Source: Podospora pseudoanserina (taxonomy: Eukaryota > Ascomycota > Sordariomycetes > Sordariales > Podosporaceae). Taken from it: a stretch of DNA of 64,000 nucleotides. Made by a program: the position numbers and the translations under genes. The first letter of the stretch is position 1, and the number at the start of each line of letters is the position of its first letter. Location: positions 8,790,001 to 8,854,000 of the forward strand of contig NC_085920.1 of NCBI RefSeq assembly GCF_035222485.1. Direction: 5' to 3'. This document shows, piece by piece, positions 36,230-45,782 of this stretch. The notes beneath the pieces were generated by a model. The model saw only the letters and a program-made list of their open reading frames with translations, searched no databases and had not been told where the DNA came from.

Positions 36230-36582
36230 TATGATAAGGGCTGTAATATCAGGGCTTGGAACTCATGGTTCAATTCAGGCTAATAATCTTCAAGGGCCTC
36301 GAAGAGCGTGATACTGAAAGATAAAGAAGGAAATACAGTCTTGGTGATCCTAAACGCGTATTTTATCCTCCCTTGCCTGGCCCGTGCCCTTGTGGCCTCA
36401 GGCCGCTGCCAAGTCCTTCAATATCATACAGGGCCAGTGGCCTTCCTTTGATAACCGCCATGCCTTCTGATTGTCTGCCTCACTTTGACGACTGGTTCAC
36501 AACGTGCAGTTACCCCTCCTTGCGGTGGTATCGACAGTGTTGTTGGTGGTGGTTGTGGGTGGTTGGCTTTTGCCGTGTGACA
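36230..36582 (-). repeat. 5' LTR of gypsy element
   Basis: 353 bp. Compared with the left LTR it shows five transitions in the RIP direction and one transversion. It is followed by the second GTCGG at 36583-36587. Confidence 0.92.
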
Positions 36583-37617
36583 GTCGGCATTCGCAGCAGA
36601 AGTGACCTGGGAATGTTGCCCTCCAAATTCTCGCTGCAGCATCGTTGACGGAATAATAACCTCTTTTTAGGTCGGCACCCAAAGCTTTGATCAGAAATGT
36701 CACGTCTGATTCTGGAAGCATGTCTGTTGTCGACGGTTTGGTAGCGGCTGTTTTGAATCGAGCATAGTTAATGCTCTGAATTGTGGTATATTTCGCTCTC
36801 CTTTGGCGTTCCAACGTCCTTGGTAATCTTAACTGCTTTACCACGCGCTGTAGACTCACAGAAATCTTGAGCAGCGTACGAGCTGTCAACTAGGTTGGCA
36901 ATCCGGGCCACTTCAGCTTCAATGCGCTCGGCCATCGGTAGGGCGGATGAGGGCGGCAAAGCGAGGATGGCAACAATTCCGAGGTGCGAAAAGATCTTGG
37001 CACTCCGGTCAGCCAAGGACTCGATGCCAAAGCGGCTCTGCTGGAGGCTCCACATCGAGGTGTCTTCGGTGGCCATGCGGATCAACCGTAGAATATTGTT
37101 GACTGCCGTGCGTGTGCAGAAAATGTGACGGGCGCGGATCTCTGCCAGTCTGATATCGGTATGTGAGTGCAGGACAGCAATGTCATTGGTGACGTTGGTG
37201 ATGGCTGTTGCCATGATCGAAGCGGCAGCCTGTGTTTCAGCAGATCCACATTCCGCTCTAAATCGCGAAGCGTAGCTGAAAATGTGTAAAGACCTTGGGA
37301 AATATGCCGAATTCTAACACGACCATTGTCCCTTCCCATGTTACCAAATCGGGGAATATAATCTCCCCTTGGACTAGGGTCAATTTCACTATAGGGCGGA
37401 GTGCATCTTTGGGATCTGGGGCCATGGGCTGATTAGGATTGACCTCATCGTAGGGTGGTAATGCACCTGTGGTATCATGATGGTTTCCATCTTCTGTGAT
37501 AGCTTTCTGTATTGGTTGAGTAATGCTAGAAACGGCGCCGGGGTGATGATTGCCGCCTAGGTCGTGTGTTGCTCTTCGTTTGAGCCAGGCAGCAAACAGA
37601 CGCATGCGGTTAGCCAT
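36583..37617 (-). pseudogene. unknown host gene, 3' end displaced by retrotransposon
   Basis: Start ATG at 37617. A workable model is exon 1 37617-37345, exon 2 37229-36860 (intron 37230-37344 is the least certain), exon 3 36747-36583 (strong donor GTGAGT at 36859, acceptor ACAG), then 29142-29051 beyond the insertion. Without the element the model gives 900 nt and 299 aa with no stop. The N-terminal part is Pro-rich (ALPPYDEV); the middle is helical and rich in Ile/Ala/Arg; a Cys cluster (HFCCECR) lies exactly at the insertion point. No family recognised. As it stands the frame runs on into the LTR for a few codons and stops. Confidence 0.6.
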
Positions 37618-38114
37618 TGTCGATGTCGGAACGAAAGATGCGAATTGCAGATTCAGGTCAAGGTCAAAATATTCTCGGGGACAAAATCAAAGTTTTCACT
37701 TCGTGGTCAAGCCACTGACAACGCCACCAACTCTGCCATTGTGGCGACAAAACATGCTCTTTCCCACTCAACGCAAACTATCAGCCGGCTTGAACCTGGC
37801 TGGAGCGGTGACCTTCGTTCCACTTCCCCAATCTTCTCACTATAACAATCGCCATCAGGCTGCTCCCACCTCAGCTCGTCTCTGCCCTTCTGCTTTGCTG
37901 CAGCTATCCAGTCAACAAGATGATGCCGATGTTTTGGCTCCTTGGAAGTTGAACAGGTAAACCATTTCCCAATGCTCAACTCCTTGTCTCCCTGCCTATG
38001 GCTGACCTTCGGAGTGTTGCAGGCTATCAGTAACCCTGCACACATGCCAATACCACCTTGCCGTCTACCCGTGATAGCTTTCTTGACGGATGATTACGGC
38101 ATACCCCAAGCCCT
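37618..38114. other. intergenic region
   Basis: Upstream of the split host gene. Overlapping small frames on both strands have no recognisable domain. Confidence 0.35.
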
Positions 38115-38567
38115 TCAGCGAACCATGGATATCATCTCCGAACCACCGCGACCGCTCCACCTGGTTGAAGCCGGAAACTTTATCCTAGTTGTCGCTACCT
38201 TCAACGACTGGAAAATTACACTTGGACTTTCGAGTGACTGTTGATCATCAACCCAGGCCGAGAAACTAGGCAGAATGGAACCAATCTGGTACATCCAGTA
38301 AGCTGAAGGACTATTGTTGCTATCGGCAAGATCATCTCGAGTGTATGCTAAGGGCCTATGAGCTCGGAGATGGCACCCCGTATTTCTATCCACGACGTCT
38401 AAACACTCCCCTTCCCACGCGATGCCAAACCTAACTTGGCTGCTGCTCCAAGGCCGAGCCTCTTGACCGTTGTCTCGCAGTATAGCGTCCTGAACCGAGT
38501 TCTCTACGATATACCAGTGGTCTCGGCGTCCACTTTGGGAAGACTTCACAGCTCCTCGTTCCTTTCG
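38115..38567 (-). pseudogene. possible gene fragment, unknown
   Basis: An open stretch of ~150 codons with protein-like composition (HWYIVENSVQDAIL, then SYWMYQIGSILPSFSAWVDD-like text) and no ATG at its 5' end; it is bounded upstream by TGA at 38570-38568 and low-complexity DNA. It may be a 3' exon whose upstream exon I cannot find, or a decayed copy of a gene present elsewhere. No function is assigned. Confidence 0.35.
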
Positions 38568-38777
38568 TCACTCCTCGTCCTTTTCGTCACTCCTCGTCCT
38601 CAACAATTACCGTTCTTTTTATCGAGCTCCTACCGTCAGTCCTTGCTATCAAAATAATCTTCCATGTGCTTCTTTGGTATTCCTTGTTCGACGTCGGTCT
38701 CTGTTCCTCTGCTATTCTCTACCTCACCATCGTGGATCTCGACCCAATCTACTTCGTCAGTCTTTCTTCGTCATCTG

Positions 38778-38850
38778 TTCTTCGTCAACTCTTCTTCGTC
38801 AACTCTTCTTCGTCAACTCTTCTTCGTCAACTCTTCTTCGTCAACTCTTC
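38778..38850. repeat. 15-bp tandem repeat
   Basis: About five copies of a unit like TTCTTCGTCAACTCT, pyrimidine-rich on the plus strand. A reading frame crosses it, but the repeat alone explains that frame. Confidence 0.85.
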
Positions 38851-39700
38851 TTTGTGGTTACTTCAAACTGGCTAGAAGCATCATAACCTTGGCCACTTCA
38901 TGTCGTCAAATCGTACGGTCACCGTCAAGAAATCTCATCCGGTCAGTCCTCTTCCTCTTGTCTCGTCAGCGTGCATATGTGTCTCTCTACAATTGCGGCC
39001 TTTTTTCATATTTTCGTAAACACTTTCTTCCAAGCGATAAGCTTGTCATTCATTCCTATCTACCGTTCCTCCCTTACTCGCCAAGACACCTGGAAACAAA
39101 CTTGCAACAAGACTTCCTCGCGATGAACGACGGGTCAACGTTTATAGGAGCAGTAAGCACATCAACTACAACATTCCTAACTGATGTAAGCATGCCACGT
39201 GAAACTAACAAGCCATTGGTGGCAGTGGATACGAGTTACTCTTGTTGCGCCCTATGCTTCCTCGCGTCAGCACTGTTCTCGAAGCGACACCCGCTCACTA
39301 TCAGTGCCATGACTACGTCAAACACTTCGAGACCCAGCTTGTGGACACCATTAGGTCTCATTGACGAATCCAAACCCACCTATCTAACCTACGCTCTCCG
39401 TACGGATCCCCATCGTGTCCACGGCCATCGGATGATAAGCAACGCCAGGTATCGCTCTAGTCTAACAAGAGTCGCTACGCCGCCAATCAAGACAGCTGTC
39501 AGACAATAAATAAAGAGTCAACAAACACGTATGGACCCTACACATACAATCACAGCCAACGCCCCAACGACCAGTCATAACCTAAAACACTTTCTGACCC
39601 GTTTCAATCCGCGAAAGAAGCCCTCGGGAAGGACTGTCTCCCGGCGCGAATATTGCCAAAGCTATCTCCAGCCCGTTGGGAAAGCTATATCAATCGTCAT
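38851..39700. other. gene-poor region with an unsupported open frame
   Basis: A plus-strand frame (38664-39509) is open here but begins inside the tandem repeat, lacks a domain and has mixed composition. I do not call it a gene. Confidence 0.3.
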
Positions 39701-39756
39701 GGGTTCCGATTCAGTTGCGATTTTTCTTCAACGACGAAGACGACGACAACAGCCAA

Positions 39757-39938
39757 GGAGGAGGAGAAGAAGAAAGAGAAGAAGAAAGAGAAGAAGAAAG
39801 AGAAGAAGAAAGAGAAGAAGAAAGAGAAGAAGAAAGAGAATAAGAAAGAGAAGAAGAAAGAGAAGAAGAAGAAGGAAAAGAAGAAGACAAAGAAGGAAGA
39901 GAAGGAAAAGAAGGAGAAGAAGAAGAAGAAGAAGAAAA
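39757..39938. repeat. polypurine 12-bp tandem repeat
   Basis: Almost pure A/G on the plus strand. The core (39771-39870) repeats GAAGAAGAAAGA about eight times, then decays into GAA-rich sequence up to the ATG of the next gene. Translation in any frame gives Arg/Lys or Glu/Lys runs. Confidence 0.9.
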
Positions 39939-40568
39939 ATGGCTCCTATCCACTGGACAGGGACCGTGACCGTGACCGTGACCGTGAACGAAGTGGTCAC
40001 CTTCGTCTCGTGGGCCGTCTTTTCGGCCATTTCTTCCGTTACATCGTCTGCTGGTGAAGCTATCACCACCCTCGTCGCCGCCACCTCGACCGTCACCTCA
40101 GCCCCCACCTCAACCCCCACCACCCCCACACCGACCACCTGCTCCGATCCTCTCACGCCAGCCATGCAGCTGGCAGCCTGGGCGCTTGGCTTGTTTGGGG
40201 CTGTGGCGGTGGTTTGGTCTTTGGCGACGGATCGCCTGGTTTACCGTCGGCAGGAGAGGCGCGTGCGCAACGCAGAGCGTCGCGCTGAGAACGCTGAGCG
40301 AGGTGAAATGAGTAGGCGGCTGGCGGCTTACGCTCTGGTCGACGAGATTACGGCGCTGAGAACCGAGAGGAGTGGGTTCATTGAGCAGAACCAGCGGTTG
40401 TTCGGCCAGAATATGGCCATGAAGGCCAGTATAAAAACCAACATTACGAGCAGAGAGACTGCTGTTGGGACTGACCCGGAGGCGGGGAAGAAACAGGCCC
40501 TTCAAGAGATGTATGAGGGCTTGCAGCGGCGGAGGGTAATTTCCATGTCCGGAGATCAGGAGCGGTAG
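39939..40568 (+). CDS. small single-pass membrane protein, unknown
   Basis: Start ATG at 39939, directly after the purine repeat; 209 aa. The N-terminus has a short TV repeat (coded by repeated ACCGTG), then a hydrophobic Ala/Ser/Val-rich stretch, a Thr/Pro-rich linker, a clear membrane helix (AWALGLFGAVAVVWSLAT) and a basic helical tail (RRQERRVRNAERRAENAER) that may form a coiled coil. The frame is open further upstream, but that part is only the R/K-coding repeat. No family recognised. Confidence 0.5.
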   Translation: MAPIHWTGTVTVTVTVNEVVTFVSWAVFSAISSVTSSAGEAITTLVAATSTVTSAPTSTPTTPTPTTCSDPLTPAMQLAAWALGLFGAVAVVWSLATDRLVYRRQERRVRNAERRAENAERGEMSRRLAAYALVDEITALRTERSGFIEQNQRLFGQNMAMKASIKTNITSRETAVGTDPEAGKKQALQEMYEGLQRRRVISMSGDQER

Positions 40569-41073
40569 GAGCTTAGCTCAGTTTCATTTTTTTTTCTTTT
40601 TCTTAGCTGAAATTTGGTATTGTCTTTCGGGGGTAATGGAGGGGAAAGGGGAAGGGGCTGGCAAATTTCTTTTTTGGTTTTCATATTGTTAGATGATTTC
40701 TATTGAACTTTGGGGTTAGGGGAGAGGATGATGATGAGAAAGGAAAGGGTATAAGAACCCACTAATATATTATTTTCCTATTGGGCTCTATCCAAGCTCT
40801 AATAACTGTCAGGTTCATAAGGGAGCTAAAGAGGTGGTCGTGGAAACAGTTATTATAACTAACGTTGAAATAAAGTCGGACGGGATTACGGGGAAACTCA
40901 GCAATTACCGGCCTTAACAATAGTGGCAGCTTTATTTTGACAACCGTAAATACCCATTCTAGTAGGTTAAAGACACTAACTTACATTAATACTATTAGCT
41001 AATACCAAACTGCTCTGAGGATGCGATTTCGAATTAAAAACCACGTGCAATCCAAACATCCATCCATATCATG
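40569..41073. other. intergenic region containing repeat copy 1
   Basis: Convergent spacer between the small membrane protein and the nuclease-like gene; the repeat at 40840-41035 fills much of it. Confidence 0.5.
40840..41035. repeat. dispersed repeat, copy 1 (RIP-altered)
   Basis: About 196 bp that aligns end to end with 44479-44668 in direct orientation. Most differences are G-to-A or C-to-T in this copy. Its nature (old LTR piece or other) is unknown. Confidence 0.75.
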
Positions 41074-42614
41074 TTAGATCATCTGTGAAATCGGAGTAGG
41101 CTTGGGCGCCGTCTTCACAAACCAGGCCTTCTTATTGTCCTGCTCAACGGGGTACCAGTTCTTGCCATTATCCAGGGACACCTGGTATTTACCCTTGCCG
41201 ACCTTCAACTTGTACTCTTTTTTATTGACGACACACTTAGTGTAGGACTTGGCGGAAGAAGATGATGATGATGCAGAAGCGCTGCCACTGGCAGTTGAAG
41301 ATTTGTTCTTGTCGTCAAGACTCAGATCTTTGACCGCTTTGGCGAGGTCATTGCCACTGGTTGTTCTGGAATCCTTTGGCACGCGATCCTCGGCGCTGAG
41401 GAACTTTGCGGTTTTGCTTGTTGCGTTGGGGTCATTATCCAAATACACCTTCTTCCCCTTGCTGAACGCAGGCCACTCCTTGGCCGAGACAAAGCGCTGC
41501 GAGATAACATTGACGTATCCTTCCTCGTTCTTTCTTGTGGCCTTTTTCCACCACGTGAGCCTGGCCATGCCGTCCAGCGGAGTGTGGTTCGGTCCTTCGA
41601 GGGGGCGGTGGGTGTCGTTCATTCCCATGCATCCGAGGGCCCAGATCGCGAGGTTGACGGTGAGCTGGTTGCCAGAGGCACTCCAAGGAATAGACTTGTA
41701 CTCGATTGCGGCACGGGTCGGGTTGTCCGGGGTATAAGCTCCAAAAAGACGAATACGCAAGGCAACCAACTCGGTCTGCGTAATGATGTAGCCATAGCGT
41801 GTTTCCCCGTAGCGACAGTAGGTCGCAATTTGAGAAAGAGGCCTGACACGATCATGCTTGACACTGCAGTGGCATAGGTATGTAATTAGCAAGCGATCCT
41901 TGTGTGTCCTCAAATGGTGATGATAGCTTACCCATGCGTCTTGTCGTAATCTTTCTGAGGAGTGCCCGGTTTATGATAAGGTGGGTCTGTAGTGATCTGG
42001 AGTGCCTTGTCCGCGAGCGTCAGCCACTCTGACTTCCACTTTTGCTTCACTTTACTATCGCCATGGACATAGACCAGCTGTTGTGTAATGGCGGGGTTTT
42101 GAGCTTTGTATTCCTTTGTCAAGGTGCGATCTAGGAGTGACCAGTCTGGTTTGAACACCGACTTGCCCTTCCACTCGATTCGCTTTGAAATAATGGTAGG
42201 GTTCGGCGTCGAACCTTTGACCTCGGCGGTCATCATAGGGTCCCGTGCCCGAAGTTCAAGAGCTGCTTGTTTGAGTGGCTCCCGGACAACGTTGACAGTC
42301 CAAAGAATGCTCAATTGATCGACGTCATCCTCTTTGACAACTTCTGTGGGCGTGGATGAAGGGGTAATGACTTGTCGATATGTCTTGTTGTCGACACCTT
42401 TTATATCCTGTTGAAGGATATCTCCATAGGCGAGCAAGATAGCCTCGTAGGTAAAGTCTTCCCATGGCTGGACGTGCTCACGGCAGGTGTCGGTGAGTGT
42501 AACTTGGTCCCAGTTGGGGTTGGTCGTGTTTTTGTAGTCTGAGCCAGCCCAGTGGTCTGTGATGTCAGGATTCTTGCGTTGCAGGACGTCGATCAACTTT
42601 GTGTTTGCAGCCAT
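41074..42614 (-). CDS. PD-(D/E)XK nuclease-like protein
   Basis: Exons 42614-41932 and 41863-41074 (68-bp intron, donor GTAAGC) give 490 aa. The sequence shows the elements of a restriction-endonuclease-like core: FKPDW (Asp157), VHGDSKV (Asp186, Lys188) and, across the splice site, PLSQIATYC, which fits the QxxxY helix (Gln239, Tyr243) of RecB-type members, followed by RYGYIITQTELVALRI. This is motif-level evidence only. A Ser/Ala linker and a small Lys-rich C-terminal module (KCVVNKKEYKLKVGKGKYQV) follow. It is divergent from the kinase-like gene with 422 bp between starts. A nucleic-acid-related role is inferred. Confidence 0.65.
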
Positions 42615-43036
42615 CGTGAATGATTCAGGGGGTGAACAGTGTTTGTTAAATGGTGATGTTTCGATTGTGTTTCTTCATCTTGAAAACAAAGGATTTCATT
42701 GGAATATATATACCAGTATACCTTGCAGTGCATGGTTGTAGATGACAGAAATAGAAAACTATTAAAAGGACCTGGCCGTGGACGGAATTCGGGTCGGTCG
42801 GGGATGTATCAACTGAAACAGGCGTTAAGAAAGAAAACTGAAAGAATAAGTATATTCAAGAATTCTTGGCGGTTGTTGGCAGGTGAGTGAGACAGGAAGG
42901 CGGGGCTGGTGTGGGGGTGGTCTGTTTGTGCCGCTTTACCCTTCGCCAACAACTCTTTTAATCAAACCCTCTTCCGCTCCGTTTATTTATTTCTGGCCCA
43001 ACCACCAACAAACCAACATAATCATCAATAACAACA
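42615..43036. promoter_or_regulatory. bidirectional promoter region
   Basis: The only spacer between two divergent starts. The kinase-side leader is A/C-rich with little G (CAACCACCAACAAACC and similar up to the ATG), typical of a fungal 5' UTR. No binding site can be named. Confidence 0.45.
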
Positions 43037-44014
43037 ATGCCTCGCGTTTCGATCAACCCCCTCCTCCCTGCCCCCTCAAACCCACCGGTGCCCCTCCCTC
43101 AGGTGCCCGGTCCCAAACTGGAACCCTTCACACCCACCGCCCATGCCGACATTGAATTTCTCATGTATCTCGGTCGTGACGAGGATAAGGATTCCTATGT
43201 CTGGAAGGTCAACATCAATGGCAATGGGCCCTACGCCCTCAAGATGTTCAAATTTAACACATGGGAATACCTCGGCCAGTGCTACGGACGGTGGTTATCC
43301 AAGAGACTCGCAAAGCCCCAGTTTTACGCAGACTACTTTGACCCATTCAATTGTGAGTGTCGCGTCTATGGCCGCCTAAAGCAAGAGCAACGCGAAGAAC
43401 TCGCCGTCCGGAGCCATGGCTATCTTCTTCTCTCGTCCGAACAGGCGCACCAAGTCGCCAACCTGATGGGTCGCTCCCGCGATGATCCCGACGACGATGA
43501 CCCTGCCACACTGTACGGCCACAATTTCTGGGATCGAGACGAGCAACATCGCGGCCATCCTGTCAAGGCAATTGTCAAGGAATTCGTGTCGGATGGCGGC
43601 GAAGGGTTCAACAAGACACAGGTCGCGAAATTGTGGGATGACCTTAAAGAGTTTCGGAAGCTCGGCATCCTGGTTCGCGACATCACAATCCACAACTACA
43701 TTGGAGGGAAGCTCATCGACTTTAGTCGAGCTTGGACCGTCTATCACCCGCTGTTTGACTGGACCACAGATAGCCATGTGACGGACCACCTTGAGATGGA
43801 GGCCCAAGAGCTCATCGATCTCTTGTACACTTGGGCAAGGGTCACTGATCAATCTGGTTTCAAGCTCCCAAAAGGTCTGAAGGAGCATTCGATGGGCGAG
43901 GATGAAAGCACGGACCTCAATCCAGGCTTGTACGACTGGAGAAAGTGGGAAGCCGATCAAGAGGCAGCACAGATCTTTGTTGATAAGACACTGGTTGAGA
44001 AGGTAGATGAGTAA
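43037..44014 (+). CDS. FTA2-like protein-kinase-fold protein
   Basis: Intronless, 325 aa. The opening FLMYLGRDEDKDSYVWKVNINGNGPYALKMFKF matches the FTA2 (Sim4 kinetochore subunit-like) branch of the kinase fold. Lys69 sits in ALKMF; VRDITIHN gives the catalytic-loop Asp215 and Asn220; LIDFS gives Asp228 of the DFG position. A glycine-rich loop is not obvious, but the three key polar residues are kept, so activity is possible. In fungi this family has many members that are not kinetochore proteins. Together with the nuclease-like gene it may form a functional pair. Confidence 0.75.
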   Translation: MPRVSINPLLPAPSNPPVPLPQVPGPKLEPFTPTAHADIEFLMYLGRDEDKDSYVWKVNINGNGPYALKMFKFNTWEYLGQCYGRWLSKRLAKPQFYADYFDPFNCECRVYGRLKQEQREELAVRSHGYLLLSSEQAHQVANLMGRSRDDPDDDDPATLYGHNFWDRDEQHRGHPVKAIVKEFVSDGGEGFNKTQVAKLWDDLKEFRKLGILVRDITIHNYIGGKLIDFSRAWTVYHPLFDWTTDSHVTDHLEMEAQELIDLLYTWARVTDQSGFKLPKGLKEHSMGEDESTDLNPGLYDWRKWEADQEAAQIFVDKTLVEKVDE

Positions 44015-44858
44015 ACAGGGTAAAGAGCCGGCACAGTCATGTCGGCACTTTAGTTTATTTTTTTCGAGTAATTCAAAATTTTCTTTTCCCCTCCCAACCA
44101 ACATGTACATCCGATATATTTACCCTATGTCACACCGACCAAAACTACCTACCTACCTAAGGTACGTAGTAAAAGTACCTAGAAGGATAGTACACAGGTG
44201 CCACAATTCCCTCTTCCGCCTTCTAATATGAAGATACTCTAGTTTGGGAGGCCCCCTCACGTTTTTTAATTGCCTTTAGGTTTTGACGATGGGCTATTGA
44301 ATGTTAAGAGATGAGGCTTTGCTATTTCTAAGCAAGGCGTTCAACAAGATCGTGTGGCATAAGCAAGGTACGATAAGACATCCAACATAGGTCCTGCACT
44401 ACAAAGCACTCAAAGGCCGGAGTGTATATACGGGTAGTTTATAACACAATCGGCCACCAAGAAGAGTGAAGACGGGTTGTGGAAACAGTGGTTGCAACGA
44501 CGTTGAAATAAGGTCGGACCGGGTTGCGGGAAAACTCGGCAATTGCCAGCCCTAACTGCAGTGGCAGCTTTATTTTGACAGCCGTGAATACCCATTCTGG
44601 CAGGTCAAAGACACTACATTAATAGTATTAACTAATGCCAAGCTGCTCTGAGCATGCGATTTCGGATCCAATGTCCAAAGAGTGTAAATTTGTCGGGAAA
44701 TGCCATCTCGTGAGAGGAAAATGTTGAGGGAATTGTAGCTCCCGCCAAGATGGCGATCGACAAGTGAGGAGAAAAGGACGGAGAGAGGGGAAAACTGGCC
44801 AAAGCTGTGAGAGAAAAAAATTATCGGACAATCCGCCCAGATAGAGAGATCCCTTGTC
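44015..44858. other. intergenic region containing repeat copy 2
   Basis: Holds the second repeat copy and the carbonic anhydrase promoter. No supported gene; a long minus-strand frame (44570-45388) overlaps the carbonic anhydrase and is its shadow. Confidence 0.5.
44479..44668. repeat. dispersed repeat, copy 2 (less altered)
   Basis: About 190 bp matching 40840-41035. It keeps G/C where copy 1 has A/T, so it is closer to the ancestral form. It ends ~190 bp before the carbonic anhydrase ATG. Confidence 0.75.
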
Positions 44859-45782
44859 ATGCTCAACTCACATGTCACCACGTCGCTCTTGCAGCAGCCA
44901 GCCTCCGCCACTATCCGACGCGCTTTTATCTCCAACTCCTCCTCCTCTTTCCCTTCTTCTCTTGCCAGGTCCGGACCGTTTCGCTTCTCCACTTCTTCTC
45001 CTTCCCTCCTCCGCCATTGCTCCTCTGACTCCCACTCCTCATCATCAAACTCAAACTCAAACTCCAACCTCCCCAAAGCCACCCCCTCATCCGAAAAATC
45101 CACCTGGCGCGCCATGGCTGAAAAGGACATCTCCCAGTACCTCCGCGAAACCCACGACCGCGTGTTTGAGCACAACCGCGCCTGGGCCGCCGAGAAGAAG
45201 AAGGCCGACCCCGAATTTTTCTCCAACCTCTCGGCCGGCCAAAACCCGGAGTACCTCTGGATAGGGTGCTCCGACTCCCGCATCCCCGCCGAGCAAATCA
45301 CCGGCCTTGAACCCGGCCATGCCTTTGTCCACCGCAACATCGCCAATTTGGTCTGCAACACGGATTTGAACGTCATGTCGGTCATCAACTACGCCGTGCA
45401 CCACTTACAGGTCAAGCACATCGTCGTGTGCGGGCATTATGGATGCGGCGGTGTCAAGGCTGCCATGACGGCCAAGGACATGGGCATCTTGAACCCCTGG
45501 TTGAGAAACATCAGGGATGTGTACAGGTTGCATGAGAAGGAGCTGGATGCGATCAAGGATGAGGACGAGAGGTATAATAGGCTGGTGGAGTTGAACGTGA
45601 TTGAGCAGTGCAATAACGTGGTCAAGACGGCGGTGGTGCAGCGGAGCTTTGCGAAGAACAGCTTTCCGATTGTGCACGGGTGGGTGTTTGGGTTTAATGA
45701 TGGGTTGCTGAGGAACTTGGAGATTGACTTTGAGGGGATGTTGAAGGATATTCAGAAGATTTATAACTTGACTGACAGTTGA
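44859..45782 (+). CDS. beta-class carbonic anhydrase, probably mitochondrial
   Basis: Intronless, 307 aa. The zinc site is complete: Cys137 and Asp139-Arg141 in CSDSR, His193 and Cys196 in HYGCGG. It converts CO2 and water to bicarbonate and a proton. The first ~85 residues are Ser-rich with Arg and few acidic residues, as in a mitochondrial presequence. A second ATG at 45114, in good context (GCCATGGC) and just before the conserved MAEKDISQYL, could give a cytosolic form. The family usually has ~220-280 aa, which fits the shorter form plus a leader. Confidence 0.95.
   Translation: MLNSHVTTSLLQQPASATIRRAFISNSSSSFPSSLARSGPFRFSTSSPSLLRHCSSDSHSSSSNSNSNSNLPKATPSSEKSTWRAMAEKDISQYLRETHDRVFEHNRAWAAEKKKADPEFFSNLSAGQNPEYLWIGCSDSRIPAEQITGLEPGHAFVHRNIANLVCNTDLNVMSVINYAVHHLQVKHIVVCGHYGCGGVKAAMTAKDMGILNPWLRNIRDVYRLHEKELDAIKDEDERYNRLVELNVIEQCNNVVKTAVVQRSFAKNSFPIVHGWVFGFNDGLLRNLEIDFEGMLKDIQKIYNLTDS

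Larger units (their letters stand above)
29148..36582 (-). mobile_element. Ty3/gypsy LTR retrotransposon, complete but RIP-inactivated
   Basis: 7435 bp with 353-bp LTRs, TG...CA ends and a 5-bp target duplication. Read on the minus strand, degraded frames show reverse transcriptase (about 32290-32050, recognisable IDYR, AGAKYF, KIDF), the end of RNase H (about 31330-31165, YRPG and KAD), integrase (about 30720-30530) and a chromodomain-like C-terminus (29690-29520). A polypurine tract touches the 3' LTR, which fixes the orientation. The interior is crowded with TA-rich transitions and stops, so the element cannot move. A solo LTR of another family lies inside. The chromodomain puts it among chromoviruses. 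Confidence 0.92.

Noticed and set aside
38664-39509. 281-codon open frame
   Set aside because: Starts in pyrimidine-rich tandem repeats, no domain, no splice signals or homologous pattern.
39531-39938. N-terminal Arg/Lys-rich extension of the small membrane protein
   Set aside because: Encoded by the purine repeat; the ATG at 39939 directly after it is the better start.
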